A DNA stretch of 64,000 nucleotides from Glandiceps talaboti (GCF_964340395.1 NC_135555.1:23191225-23255224), one strand, 5' to 3'. Positions 22,504 to 34,166 are shown, numbered from the stretch's first letter. Made by a program: numbers and translations. Notes: generated from the letters alone by a model not told the origin.

Positions 22504-23244
22504 ATTTGCATATTAATGAAATCAACTAATTACGCAATATCTTAAGACTGTACACTTCAATTTCAATATAACTTAGTATATTCGTTAAACATAACAACAT
22601 ACATTTGTCCTATAAAATTCGTTGATGTATCTTAGAGCGTTAATGAATAATTTGCATAATTAATTATTTTTGGTAATTAGGCTATATCTTAAGAATACAT
22701 ACTTCAAGTTCAACATAATTTAGTACATACATTAACCATAAGAAAACACATATGTCCTATCAAGTTTGTTGATGCACCATACAGTGTTAATGAATAATTT
22801 GCATAATTAATGATTTTCGATAATTAGGCTATATCTTAAGAATACATACTTCAATTCCAATATTATTCAGTACACATGTTAACCATAACAATCGCAAATG
22901 TCCTGTAAAGTTTGTTGGTGTACCTTTCAGTGTTAATGAATAATTTGCATAATTAATGATTCTTGGTAATTAGGCTATATCTTACGACCATGCTTCAATT
23001 TCAATACAATTCAGTACATACATTAACCATAACAAATTGTGTATGTCCCATAAAGTTAGTTGATGTACCTTACAGTGTTAATGAATAATTTGCATAATTA
23101 ATGATTTTCGGTAATTAGGCTATATCTTAAGACTGCATTAAGTAGTATCATACACTCTTACATACGTTAACCTACGAAAGCATGCTTGTCCAAAAAAAAA
23201 AGCCTGTTACCATAGTTTTTTTTAGTTTAATGAGTTATTTGCAT
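22504..23244. repeat. 146-bp tandem array with six octamer motifs
   Basis: ATTTGCAT occurs at 22504, 22650, 22797, 22943, 23088 and 23237, with spacings of 146, 147, 146, 145 and 149 bp. Most copies are embedded in AATAATTTGCATAATTA. The units are clearly homologous (shared GTTGATGTAC, CAGTGTTAATGAATAA and GGCTATATCTTA) but have diverged by scattered substitutions. ATTTGCAT is the classic POU-family octamer; binding here is untested. Confidence 0.85.
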
Positions 23245-23280
23245 AATTAGTGATTCCCTTACGGGAGGCATTCAGTTTAA

Positions 23281-25138
23281 ATCTGGTACTATATGGCGCA
23301 AGTTTTGACAGCAATGGTGTAGATAGAAATTGACTGGGAGAAGAAAGCATTTAATTATGGTAATGTAAAATGACGAGTCAAGGAAATCGACAAGCATTTA
23401 TGTCGATTTCGAGAAAATATTACACTTGAAATAAACTTCTTAATTCTGACTATCGGTCAAGGACAGACTGACGGATTTCACGATAGAGCACGTGACATGC
23501 CGTCGATGTAAATCTGTTTCAAGCGTTAAAATGTCATCAATATTCTCTTAAACTCTAACATTTGATATTTCGGGCGATAACAACTACACCATACAATAAT
23601 CCCTAAAAAGACGCCAGATATGAAATGATAAGAAAGACGCTTCCTAAAAGTGACCGACTTCTTAAACTTTCCTTTCAAGAAGTCATACTGGTATCCGTGC
23701 TTAGCTACAACATTTTACAACCCTGTATCCGTTCAACGCACCTGCAGACTATAAACGCCCAAACGGGAATCGGAAAGACTGCACGACATTTTTTTTACAT
23801 TTATGGTTCTGACACAGGATATCTGGGTCGTTGTGATACAGTCATTTCATCACTTGCCATTCTACAACAGACTTCTGTACAATTTGGTTGTAAAATTAAT
23901 AAGATAAAGATTGCAAAGCCTAAAGTAGGGACATTTCCGGTCTTTGAAATGTCAGATAAATCAAATTGAATTCACCATTCTCCTTTCACAGAACTGTTTC
24001 ATTTTAGTGAAGTTTTGACCAGAGAAATAGTTCGCAATGAAGATGAACTTTTCAGTAGTAAATATTTAAACTTGACTGCAATGAGCATACGATATACGAG
24101 TCAACATTGCTCATTGTATAATTAGATATTATTCCTAAAATATTTATCTTCGTTCATATAAGGAAAGTATGAGTGTCATAAAAAACCTTGTCACGATTTT
24201 AATTGAAAGACAACTCCCTTACGTCACGAATATTTCAAGACTACACGAGGCAAAATATTACAAAATGACATAATGATATCCACAAAAAAAACTTAATTTA
24301 AGGACAGTAAATGTTATTTATTTCTGAACATTCTGAGTCAACTCATTTCGAGTACCACAGAACCGTTGACAGAGATTCGTGCTGTCGTGACGTATAACGA
24401 CCAGGCTATAAATTCGGTAGTTTCTGTTCGAACGCGTACAAGTCTGCTTGCGTGTGGTATAAACACACTACAGTAAATCGTTCGAATAGTGACACCGTAC
24501 AACAAAGTTACAGCGTTTCAAAGGAGATCTTACAGTTTGACAGTGAAGCTACTTTAGATTTTAGATTGCCAGGAGTCACTCATAGACATTGCTTTGAAGA
24601 CCAATTTCCTAGAAAGGGATTACTAGAAAGTTTATTGGATTGTTTTATCGACTAGGTATAAAGATTTAATGCCATATTTTAACTATCAGTTTCATGGCCA
24701 ATATAATGCTTTTTTTTTGCCACGTACATCTTTATGACAACACAGTTTACTCCGACCCCTTTAATTAAACGATAAAATGAAACCCTCCCTAAATTAACTG
24801 GAAAAAATAATCAAAATCAACACAACAAATATTGATGAAGCGGCGAGTGTGAGGTGTTCAGTTACGTATAGCTTAGCGTTTCTCCATCACAATACAAGTG
24901 AATCATCGCTGATTATATTATGCCTCCCCACCCCCGCAAAAAAAAAAAAACATTAAAAAATTATAGCACGTACACACTTTGAAAGTAGACGGCCATTGCT
25001 TCATCGCTGCTGTGCTATCAGAACAACCTCGGATTACGAAAATTATGTCATAAGCAATCATTCAAATTCTCTCATTCAAGCCTTCCACTACCCTGGTTGT
25101 TGCACATATTATATCATAAAAATATCATCCCAGAGTTA
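23281..25138. other. Intergenic, nothing recognised
   Basis: No gene supported. A 114-codon open frame at 23625-23969 and a 67-codon frame at 24452-24655 lack recognisable domains, and I see no splice context that would extend them. Confidence 0.5.
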
Positions 25139-25168
25139 ACAGTTAGTTAGTTAGTTAGTTAGTTAGTT
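25139..25168. repeat. (GTTA)n microsatellite
   Basis: Seven perfect GTTA units. Flanking DNA to 25879 has only a small 22-bp tandem duplication (ATAAAGATTAATCCGTG at about 25667 and 25688). Confidence 0.93.
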
Positions 25169-25878
25169 CACTGTACTAGTTAAATATTGATACACAAAAC
25201 ATAAGGCGATGGCACCACTAACACAAGTTTGGCACAATTACAAAATAAAAGTCAATAAGTACAGAGGGTCAACCAAAGGCAGATGGCACATAATAATATT
25301 AACAGTTCAGAACTGGAGTCAAAAACACTGAAAAATTAAACACTTCAGATTTACAACAGTGTATATGGCCATTTTCATACAATACGTACTGTGCTAGTTT
25401 CAATATTATGGTAAATCCTAAACAAATATCGAGATATACAAAGTCATTGCCCCAAGACATCCATGTATTGGATATTGGAGAATAAAATTGCACGACCCTT
25501 GCATATCGTGGAAAAGATACTAATTTTCTACACTAAAATGTATTACATAAATTACGTTTTTGTTGTTACATATCTTTGATTTTATTGAACGGATAAGCTG
25601 ACAATGACGATATGACGTAGGAAGACAGTGTTCCATATTTCCTAATTCAAAGTCTCATCCTAGTCTATAAAGATTAATCCGTGTATATAAAGATTAATCC
25701 GTGACTAAACTTATAAGCCGTAATTAGTCGATCACAAAATGGAAACCAAATCCTAACTTTGTGATGTATCAGTAAAGTCGGAGCCTCGATGATCGATTCA
25801 AGAGAAGCGGTAGAAAGTTCCAAGCAGTGCATAAGTAGGTCGGCATGGTAATCTACTTACGACGAGTCTGTTTTTCTC

Positions 25879-25879
<1 letters not shown>

Positions 25880-25973
<94 letters not shown>
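25880..25973. repeat. (TA)n microsatellite
   Basis: About 47 AT repeats between TTTTTCTCG and CAACCCACACACG. The Ile-Tyr ORFs on both strands are artefacts. Confidence 0.97.
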
Positions 25974-25975
<2 letters not shown>

Positions 25976-26037
25976 ACCCACACACGTAGAAGAATTTCAA
26001 CATTTCAATACATATTTCAATATCCTTCAATATTATA

Positions 26038-26241
26038 AATAATAGATAAATAAATAGATAAATAAATAAATGCATATATACATCCATCCATCCATCCATC
26101 CATCCATCCATCCATCCATCCATACATACATACATACATACATACATACAAACATACAAACATACATAAATAAATAAATTCTACGTTAGCTACCCGTCTG
26201 TCTGTCTGTCTGTCTGTCTGTCAGTCTGTCTATCTGTCTGC
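26038..26241. repeat. Compound (AAAT/ATAG)n-(CATC)n-(CATA)n-(CTGT)n cluster
   Basis: Four tetranucleotide families lie side by side: GATAAATA-type units at 26043-26070, CATC at 26081-26122, CATA at 26123-26166 and GTCT at 26196-26240. Single-base changes convert some units into the next type (CATC to CATA), suggesting serial expansion. Confidence 0.94.
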
Positions 26242-26860
26242 AGTCTGTGAAAACATTGAAACCATCGAAATATTACGTAAAATACCAACATTTGGTACCG
26301 CCTCCTTGTGTGTGTATGATTGTTCGTTTTTGCATGTGCGGGCGTGCATGTGCGTGCGTGCCGCCATGCCGCAGAGTATGCATTCTGGTCGTATTCACCC
26401 AAGTTTAAATATGATATGTAGCACTAAATTAGACCTAACTATCGCGACAAGTGAAAAATCGGTTTACAGTAGTCGACATAAACATTGTGACTAACATGAC
26501 AGAATGTATAAAATTGACAACGTTACTAAACAACAAAAGCAAACTACGACTGTTGTAGAGCTGGACACTCCGCCTGAAAATATACAGTGAATGGTACAGA
26601 CAAAGTCTAAACACAATATTTATGTTTAAATCTCTCAGAGGAGAGTTATAACCCGTGGAATCATTACGGTGCGTAAAATAAAACTAAGCTAAGAGCAAAG
26701 GTCAGACGACGAAAATGTACACTTGGTCCATTAACAAATTGTCTTGCCTCAGGTTGTTCTTGTTATTATGGTATGCTTTGGTAAGATTACATGCTTCAAA
26801 TGTATATCAACTTTACAAGCATTGTACGACATATTCACAGATAAGAAAAGAGATAGGAAC
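26242..26860. other. Intergenic, nothing recognised
   Basis: Unique DNA with a GTGCGTGCGTG patch near 26330-26360. No gene is supported. Confidence 0.5.
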
Positions 26861-27084
26861 ACACACATACATACATACACACATACATACATACGTACAT
26901 ACATACATACATACATACATACATACATACATACATACATACATCCATCCATCCATCCATCCATCCATCCATCCATCCGTGCATGCATGCATACATACAT
27001 ACATACATACATACATACATACATACATAAATACATACATACATACATACATACATACATACATACATACATCCATCCATACAT
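26861..27084. repeat. (CATA)n-(CATC)n-(CATA)n microsatellite
   Basis: CATA units, a central block of CATC/CATG units at about 26942-26990, then CATA again to 27084. The same CATA-CATC pairing is seen at 26081-26166. Confidence 0.96.
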
Positions 27085-27500
27085 ACATTCTCTCTTTTAC
27101 TACTCTCATATCAACCCACTGTATAAAAAGTGTCACTCGCGATTTCATAACATTTTGCACAGATGCCATTTCTTAGTATTGTACACTCCGTTAATTTCCG
27201 TAGCGGAAGACATCACGCCACATCGCAAATGAAAGTTTATTGATCAACTGTAATGTGTTATGACACTACAAAAGTGTCATATTCACCACGTCATTCGGGT
27301 GTGGGTGACAATAAGGCTTTTGCAGATGTTCAGTTGATGAATATGCTCCGTTTCTCTTATCACCTTGACAGTAACATAGAATGATTGTCTGGTACATCTT
27401 ATAATACACAGTGAAAACATAACATTCGTTATATTACAGGACTAGTTTCAGAAAGTGTTAATATATGCTGTAGTCATGTTGGGATAAAAGCAGGAAGGCA
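27085..27500. other. Intergenic, nothing recognised
   Basis: No feature seen between the microsatellite and the repeat family copies. Confidence 0.5.
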
Positions 27501-27790
27501 ACTTTGCTTGGGTATTTTGACGGTGCTGAATAAAAAGATGTTGGTGGGGGAAGAAATTAGATAAAGTGAAACATCTTTGAGTAAAAAATCTTTTGGAAAA
27601 TATGCAAAATGGGGTTTTCCTACTTTTGACAAATTGGGAGGGGCAAAGTGGCATGGGAAAATTCAATATAACGGCCATGTTAAATTTCCTAGACAACTTT
27701 TTAAAATACGTTATATGCATTTTTCCTTTACATTCTGTAGACTTACATAGACTTAAAATATATAATAACATGTGTAAGGCTATTTTAGGG
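27501..27790 (+). repeat. Dispersed repeat family X, copy A
   Basis: Diverged match to the reverse complement of 30000-30390. Shared landmarks include GACGGTGCTGAATAAA / GATAGTGCTGAATCGA, a GGGGCAAAGTG / GGGGGAAAGTG segment, GGCCATGTTAAAT / GCAGCAATGTTGAAT, and TTTTCCTTTACATTCTGTAGA / TTTTCCCTCTACGCTCTGTAGA. The family is defined only from these copies; no class can be assigned. Confidence 0.65.
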
Positions 27791-27944
27791 ATGTCAATAA
27801 ATCAAAATTCCCTATTAAACAAGTTCGCGGTTGATTGAATTCCAAAAGATGAGCACAACTACTCATAATGTACGCCATATATCAGAAAATGTCACTAGAA
27901 GATGGTCCTGTATAAGCATCCTGTGTTAAACATTAGACGGTAGC

Positions 27945-28015
27945 TTTTTCAGGGTAATTTGGTAGTGAATAAAACACCTTCCAAGTTAAAGTTTTAGATT
28001 TCACCACTCAATATT
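27945..28015 (+). repeat. Dispersed repeat family X, copy B (fragment)
   Basis: GGGTAATTTGGTAGTGAATAAA followed by ACACCTTCCAAGTTAAAG matches the reverse complement of about 30725-30790 (GGGTAATTTGATGATGGTGAATAAA ... GCCTTCCAAGGGAAA). It sits in the same orientation as copy A. Confidence 0.55.
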
Positions 28016-28080
28016 ATCATGACATTTACATTCCACGACATGCATACAAAGTTTACCATTCAACCTTTTAATATTGAATC

Positions 28081-28760
28081 ACTTGCATAATTAAAGATTG
28101 TCAGTATACCTTAAGAGCGCACACTTAAAATTCGATTATTAATTCACATATACACTGATGACAACAAAGCTTATAGTTTTAATGAGTCATTTGCATAATT
28201 AATGATTTTCCGCAGCAATTAGGCAATATCTTAAAGATGATGAGGAATGGGTATTTATTTTGGATTTTCACTTCAAAAATCAATATGAAGCAACACATGC
28301 CAAGTCCTTGTTTGTAAAGTAAATACATTGCAAAATGGTTACTAAATGTGTAAAATCTTTGTTATTTTTCGGACAATAACAAACTCTTTAACATCTTTTA
28401 GCTTTTTTCAAAGTATTGAGTTACAAACACAGAGTTGGTCATAAATTATTTTAGAAATTAAAATTCCAAATATAGATACCCAATCCTCATCCATATGGGC
28501 ACTTTAAGAATATAAGCTTCAAATTTCATAGTTCACTTCCACGATAACAAATCACAATGTCGTGTAAAAAAAGCTTGTTGGTGTACTTTGTAATTGTAAT
28601 GAGAAATTTGCATAATTAGCGACTTTTGGCATCTAAGCAACATCTTAAGGATGTAAGCTTCGAATTTCATATACTTTGCAAATACATCGATGATAAGACA
28701 CATGCATCTGACTTCGCTTGATGTAGCCTTTCTTTGTAACGTGTCATTTGCATAATTAAT
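28081..28760. repeat. Diverged relative of the 146-bp octamer array
   Basis: TTTGCATAATTA phrases recur at 28189, 28606 and 28746 (ATTTGCAT starts), with a weaker ACTTGCATAATTA at 28081. They are accompanied by AATTAGGCAATATCTTAA (about 28216) and CTAAGCAACATCTTAAGGAT (about 28632), clearly related to the GGCTATATCTTA part of the 22.5-23.2 kb array. The spacing 28606 to 28746 is 140 bp; other units are disrupted by insertion or deletion. No hairpin ends are visible. Confidence 0.65.
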
Positions 28761-29999
28761 GGTTTTTTTTTACATTAGACAAAATCTAAAAATATAATCG
28801 TCAAGTGTCGTATAATTTTACACATTGATGTCAAATCGATTTTTGGTTTTCAGACAGTTTCGTAAGATTGCAAGCTTTACATTTCACATTATCTGGTATA
28901 TTCATTGGAGATACCAAGGCGTTAGTGATGTCATTTCAGTAAACAATGATCAAATTCTGTAAACGTTCGAGAAAATCGGTTTAAACCCATTATTGAAATA
29001 TGAATGGTATATGCTGTACTCAGATTTTAAACACGGTCTTGGTTAATGTATATGTACAATATATTATGATTGCTTATATAACTATTGTAATGACAGAATC
29101 AATCAACAGCATAGCATCAATTCAATGAGTACTAGGTAAGGACGTGACATTGATTGAGTAGACTCGATTAATTTGTTTCCAAAACTATTTTCTATTCTCT
29201 GTCTCAGCCAAGCAATTGAATTTTCGTACATCAAATTCATTGCTTACTTTTCTACTAGACATTTTTCTTTAAATTTCAATTCAATCCAAGGGAACAACAT
29301 GAATAGACGTGGTATGCGCTGTTACATTTGGTTACGTTATTTAGTTGAAATCCTAGATAAAAACTGAATAAAGGACTGCATGTAGTATTATAAATATAAT
29401 GATGATAAATGCAGTACCTGAAGGATGCGTTGTATAATATTTCAAGGGAACAAAATGACTATACATGTTTAGTTCAGTTTTACAACTTGAAGACACTGTT
29501 ACATTTAGTTACGTTATTTCGTTGACATTCCTCGAGGTCATTCATGGATGATTATTGATTCGAGAAGGTTGTAAAGTACGGCTGAAATTCAAATTGGCCT
29601 GTTATTGGATATTGTCAATGTTCTCGTGTACTTTAATGTCATTTCCACTTTTTATCATGACAAGATGGCATTGTTGGATAATACTTTCAAATACAAAACA
29701 AACAGCTAACAGTAGACACACATTCTACCCCCCCCCCCGACGATATTATCTTATATCAAACATGTAATTGAACTTTACTGCATTTCCAGTTATCGTTCCA
29801 CGTTTTATCATTATTCAAAGAAAATCCGCCATTCAAAATACCTCACAAATAGAACATGGGATTTTTTGTAGTTCTTATAAACAATTGTAAATAAACACCA
29901 TTGTACATACTAGGAATAAGTAGTCATATGCCAACTTTAAGTGTAGACCTATCTGTCACATATTGACACCATTGCAAAGTGGAAAATGATGAGCACTCA
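28761..29999. other. Intergenic with a 180-bp direct duplication
   Basis: GTTACATTTGGTTACGTTAT at about 29319 and GTTACATTTAGTTACGTTAT at about 29499, each preceded by a CAAGGGAACAA phrase (29287 and 29445), show an old direct duplication. A C-run lies at 29728-29738. No gene is seen. Confidence 0.55.
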
Positions 30000-30390
30000 T
30001 TTAAATCCCTTTAACAATGCTTCATTTACTTTTTGACATAATATTTCTACAGAGCGTAGAGGGAAAACTGCATACAGAACAAAGCAAAACGTTTTTAAAG
30101 GATTCAACATTGCTGCCATATTCACTTTCCCCCCCATGATGTATTGCTCTAGAAAGCATCTTAATTGTTCAAGAATGGGGAAAAACATTTTGAAGGTTTC
30201 TAAATGTGTTTTACTCACAGATATTTCTTTTCTATCTAACTTTTGCAGGAAGTCCAATTTATGCAAATTGTATGCTAATTCAATTGGTAAAATCTCAAAC
30301 TTTTGCTTTGGAGGCAATTCTTGTCGATTCAGCACTATCAAATTATCCTAGAAATGTTGCCTTACAGCTCTTAACACAAAATGAAATCGG
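30000..30390 (-). repeat. Dispersed repeat family X, copy C
   Basis: The longest copy, inverted relative to copy A. A 114-codon minus-strand frame spans most of it (29997-30341) and, when compared with the frame over copy A, shares FPL-SV and AMLN phrases. Nucleotide identity is similar, so coding is not demonstrated. A run of C at 30130-30136 lies beside GGCAGCAATGTTGAA (minus). Confidence 0.65.
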
Positions 30391-30539
30391 GACAACACCA
30401 TGAGTAGCTTTGCTTGTTTTTAATTCAATCGTTTAACTCGTTTAATGGAAGCAAATTTGATTGATGAGCACTCCTGATACATACTTATACATTTAATTAA
30501 TTGCAATTGAAGGTGAGTCTACAACAAACACAGGATAAA

Positions 30540-30830
30540 CTGCAAAGTAGAAACAAAGTTCTCAAAGTTTTGAATTTTCCTATGATATGCTGCTCCAAAA
30601 ATGAATCTCACTTGATCAAAGTAGGAAAAGGGCTTTATAAAAAGTACTAAATTACTCAAAGGTGTTCTTTTTACCTTGTTTTCACGCAATTTTAGGCAAA
30701 TTTGAGGGATAAAATTCAAATATTTCCCTTGGAAGGCATGTTTTTTTTATTCACCATCATCAAATTACCCTCGAAAAGTTGTCTCCTGTGTTTTACCCTA
30801 AAATGCCAACAGAAGTATTCTCCAGCGACA
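30540..30830 (-). repeat. Dispersed repeat family X, copy D
   Basis: Same orientation as copy C. ATCAAATTACCCTCGAAAAG and the surrounding 100 bp match ATCAAATTATCCTAGAAATG in copy C, and GATATGCTGCTCCAAAAA corresponds to GATGTATTGCTCTAGAAA. Identity is roughly 60 percent by eye, so the copies are old. Confidence 0.55.
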
Positions 30831-31707
30831 TTTTCTAAAATTGGAACTAGAATATACTGGAATCTGATTACAATTAACACAATAAATATTATGGGGCTCT
30901 AGTATATTCACCCTAGGAGATGCATACTATGTGTCTGAGTGTGGACTATTGGACTGAGAAGGTTAATAAATCTTAAAGACAGTGAAAAATATATATAATA
31001 GTCGTTTTAAAGTATCAATGCCTTTGGGAACCATCAATTCTTTACACGCTTTCTAAACGTCCCAAAGTTTAAAGTGTGTGACTCTTTTATCGACCTACCG
31101 TTTTGACAGTATTGTGTTGAAAAACCATTATTACAACTCCTGCTTGTAAATTGTTGGCAACATTACGGACTGACCAGAATTCGTTGAAGGGAAGGGGGTA
31201 TGCTAATGGGAATTAAAGGCAATTTTACGAGCTTTGGGCAATGTATCTCGGGGATCAATCTAACCAAAATTACCCTTTTCTAGTCTCTCCGAAGTTGGCA
31301 TCTGGAAAGTAATTCCTGATCGTTTTTGAGATAATGAAGGAAATCGAAGGAAATCTGTAAGTAATCTTGACCCTAGTACATAATTATGTCGATTTAGTTC
31401 AGTCTAAATTAAGGATAAATATTACTTTACTTATCATCCACATATTTCTAGATTATACAGATATAAACAATGATTTGATCGAATACTTTGTCCAAGTTTA
31501 TTTCCCCTTTCAGTGATTACTTCATGTTACTTGTAAGTTTTACATGGCAGGATTGCACAGGTCATGGATCTGTATGAGTCATTAACAGTCATTCCAATTA
31601 ATTCAACATCTTGAAACCTACATACGATTTACTACATCTATGTAAGCCATGATAAAAGTAGACCGGTGGTCCAAATAAAAATTTCTTTTTTTAAAATAGA
31701 AAACTTG
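30831..31707. other. Intergenic, nothing recognised
   Basis: AT-rich DNA, no gene or repeat seen. Confidence 0.5.
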
Positions 31708-31740
31708 ACGCTTCGGGCCTACACCTTCCTCCCTTTTCAG
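31708..31740 (-). ncRNA. Degenerate hammerhead-like motif (Penelope/retrozyme type)
   Basis: On the minus strand the order is CTGA, AAAGGGAGGA, AGGTGTAGGCC, then CGAAGCGTC. In Penelope-type hammerheads the compact pattern is CUGANGA, a stem II such as AGGC..GCCU, then GAAAC directly next to GUC. Here GGCC and GAAGC-GUC are kept but the CUGANGA box is broken. It is best read as a decayed copy, and the assignment is tentative. Confidence 0.3.
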
Positions 31741-31941
31741 TTGAAGTGGTACAAAATGAGTTGATAAGTTTTATACTCAAGTAATATACTATAATATCAC
31801 ATAAAACCACATTCCAGTATTATGTTAAAGTCGATGCATGTCTTCTATAACATTACTATTGTCCTATGGCATTGTTAGAACAGCTGATTGCAAACAGGGA
31901 TTTCCTTAACATTGTTTGGTACATATGATAAATTACGATAT

Positions 31942-31944
<3 letters not shown>

Positions 31945-32020
<76 letters not shown>
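31945..32020. repeat. (TA)n microsatellite
   Basis: About 37 AT repeats, followed by a GT-rich stretch (GTGTCTGTGTCTGTG, 32035-32062). Confidence 0.96.
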
Positions 32021-32021
<1 letters not shown>

Positions 32022-33056
32022 GTGTCTGTATCGGTGTGTGTCTGCGTCTGTGTCTGTGTGTGTACTGGTAGTTTTGAGTTGTCAATTGCAAGTGATTGTA
32101 CAGTGTGCTTCTCAGTAGGTGCAATACTGCGAGTATATTTTAATTATGTTGTAAAACCTACGTCTTGATACATACTAACTCAGTTTATACCCAGTTAACC
32201 TGTTTACTCTTTGCAAGAATGAAATAACTGATAATAAACTGACTGAGCTGTAGAAAGAACGAATAGTGTCTACAATTAGACTCATTTAGAATGCTTAAAT
32301 CAAATTTTCTGTATTTCATTCGAGAGGTAAGATTTGAATACGGGTGATCTTGAATAGTTGCGTTTTTGTACAAATGTGGTTCAAGAAACGTGTAGGTAGT
32401 AATGAGAACCCAGCAGCGGTCTTCAGTGTCCTATTTATCAGCTTTAATATCCCCATTTGTGTCCTAACCATTGCTATTTACTTTCTCTCATCTGTCTGCT
32501 CATGTTAGTGTTCATTTTTCAGTGTATTTTAAATTATATAGGATGAACTTTACGTTTCAATAAGACTATGTCCTCCGGACATTTGATTCGTAGACTAAAA
32601 CTCTCGCGATGACACATCTGATAAAGGGTATTATTATACGTAATGGTGATGCAACATCAGTATGACAACATGCTTAAGGGAATATGATATATCGAGACAG
32701 GTTCCACTTACATTTGCATCTTCTAAGAATTCTTAGCTTGTTTCCTAACACACAGAGAACTCTGACGTTGTTTTTTGGTCCTTGCATGTTACTGCTATTT
32801 AATGTCACTGGTAAGATAATTGAAATTGGGATTTAGTGTTGGATGGCTCTATATGGTAATAGTATTAAGGGTCCCGAGGGTTACGGATTCGTTTCTTGTA
32901 ATACATTTTTCATAACACCACGTTCGCTTTTGAGATGAGCGTCGGTAAAGTCATCATTGATAAACATGTTACTTATTGACTTCGAAAGCTCTTATACATG
33001 TAGTACATTCGGAGTAGTTCTTGTTAATATTCAATGCGATTTCGGCATGTTGGAAC
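32021..33056. other. Intergenic, nothing recognised
   Basis: No supportable gene or repeat apart from the GT-rich run at the left edge. Confidence 0.5.
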
Positions 33057-33089
33057 CAACCACAACTGATTGAAAATACTTGTGTTATA

Positions 33090-33560
33090 CTGTAGTGACA
33101 ACACAACACAAGACAACACAACGTTACGTGATATGACATGACTTGACAACACTTTAACACTTAGCGTTAATTGAAAACACTGCATAACATGGTATAACAT
33201 AACATAACATAACATAACATAACATTGCATAACATAACATAAAACCCAACCAAGCCTAGCCCAGCCCAAGACAACACAGCAGAAGAGAAGAGAACACAAC
33301 AGAACACACACAACAACATAACTCAACATAACACAACATGACATGACACCGTATCGCACGTCACATCACATCACAACACATCACAACACAACACAACACA
33401 ACACAACACAACACAACACAACACAACACAACACGTCACAATACAACACAACACAGCACAACACAACTCGGTCCAGGAAAATACTAAACAGCACAACTCA
33501 TTAGCACAACACAACACAACACAACGCAACACAACATCACATCACATCACATCACATAAA
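33090..33560. repeat. Pentanucleotide satellite-like block: (ACAAC)n and (ATAAC)n variants
   Basis: A 470-bp stretch of related 5-mers: ATAAC units at 33188-33242, ACAAC/AACAC units at 33354-33432 and 33505-33535, and ATCAC units at 33362-33372 and 33535-33556. Pieces of less regular sequence lie between them. The strand is strongly A/C-rich, with few T and G. Confidence 0.9.
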
Positions 33561-34166
33561 GTAATTGTACGTGATCAACGCTTCATTAGAAACTATGAAA
33601 TTCATTTTTTGATCAATCGTAATCTTGCTTTGAGGCAAGTAAAGCTATATAAAAAAATCTCACGCCAGAATACACATTGTTATGACTAGGACCGTGGAGG
33701 TACGTTAGTCTTACAATTCAAGTCTGCACAGAATATGGGCTTCCAACAATAACAAGAACCGAATCTCGGTCTCCGCCACTGAAATCATGCAGGGTTCTCA
33801 TCTTACCGGTCTTTGTGAAGATAAGACTAAAGAGAGTATGATCACTGAAGGCATGTAAACAATGTATTACGATAACATAAAAATAACACAAAATGACAGG
33901 TATAGATGGCAAGATTATTTGATATACGTTTAGAATATAACAAATTACTATTGATATCAGAAAGATAGAGGACTCATACACAAAATATACATTATTATAA
34001 AATCATGATGTTTAAAAGGTAAGACTGTCATAAATAACAGTCACAATTAGCAAAGAAACAGGCTGGTTGCTTTAATGGTCTTTTGATAGACTCACTCGTT
34101 GACTCCCTCAGTGACTTGGCTGTGTTGCTGTTCATTTATTCCCCTTCATGAAAAGACAAGAGTCAC
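33561..34166. other. Intergenic, nothing recognised
   Basis: No supportable feature. Confidence 0.5.

Larger units (their letters stand above)
22291..23280. mobile_element. MITE-like element with hairpin end and internal 146-bp tandem repeat
   Basis: The left end holds CTCCCGTAAGGGTACGGGAG (22293-22312), a perfect 8-bp stem with a 4-nt loop. Its first 12 bases, CTCCCGTAAGGG, return inverted at the right end as CCCTTACGGGAG (23256-23267). Next to the left end is a (TGTC)n array, then a unique segment with AATTGTAATGAAATTTGGGA. About five tandem units of around 146 bp follow, each carrying AATTTGCATAATTAAT and ATTAGGCTATATCTTA. No protein-coding frame exists. Mobility is inferred from the matching ends; no clear target-site duplication is visible. 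Confidence 0.7.

Noticed and set aside
23625-23969. 114-codon plus-strand open frame
   Set aside because: No recognisable domain, no flanking splice signals that extend it, and length within what AT-rich random DNA yields in 64 kb. Could be revisited with RNA-seq.
25800-32020. Whether sequences before the (TA)n arrays at 25.88 and 31.95 kb match the module at 4.87 kb
   Set aside because: By eye the 100 bp before these arrays share no alignment with TAACTCGG...CCGAGTTA, so they are independent.
33090-33560. Possible telomere-like or satellite block
   Set aside because: The units are AACAC/ATAAC variants, not TTAGGG, and the block is short with mixed phases; ordinary pentanucleotide repeat.
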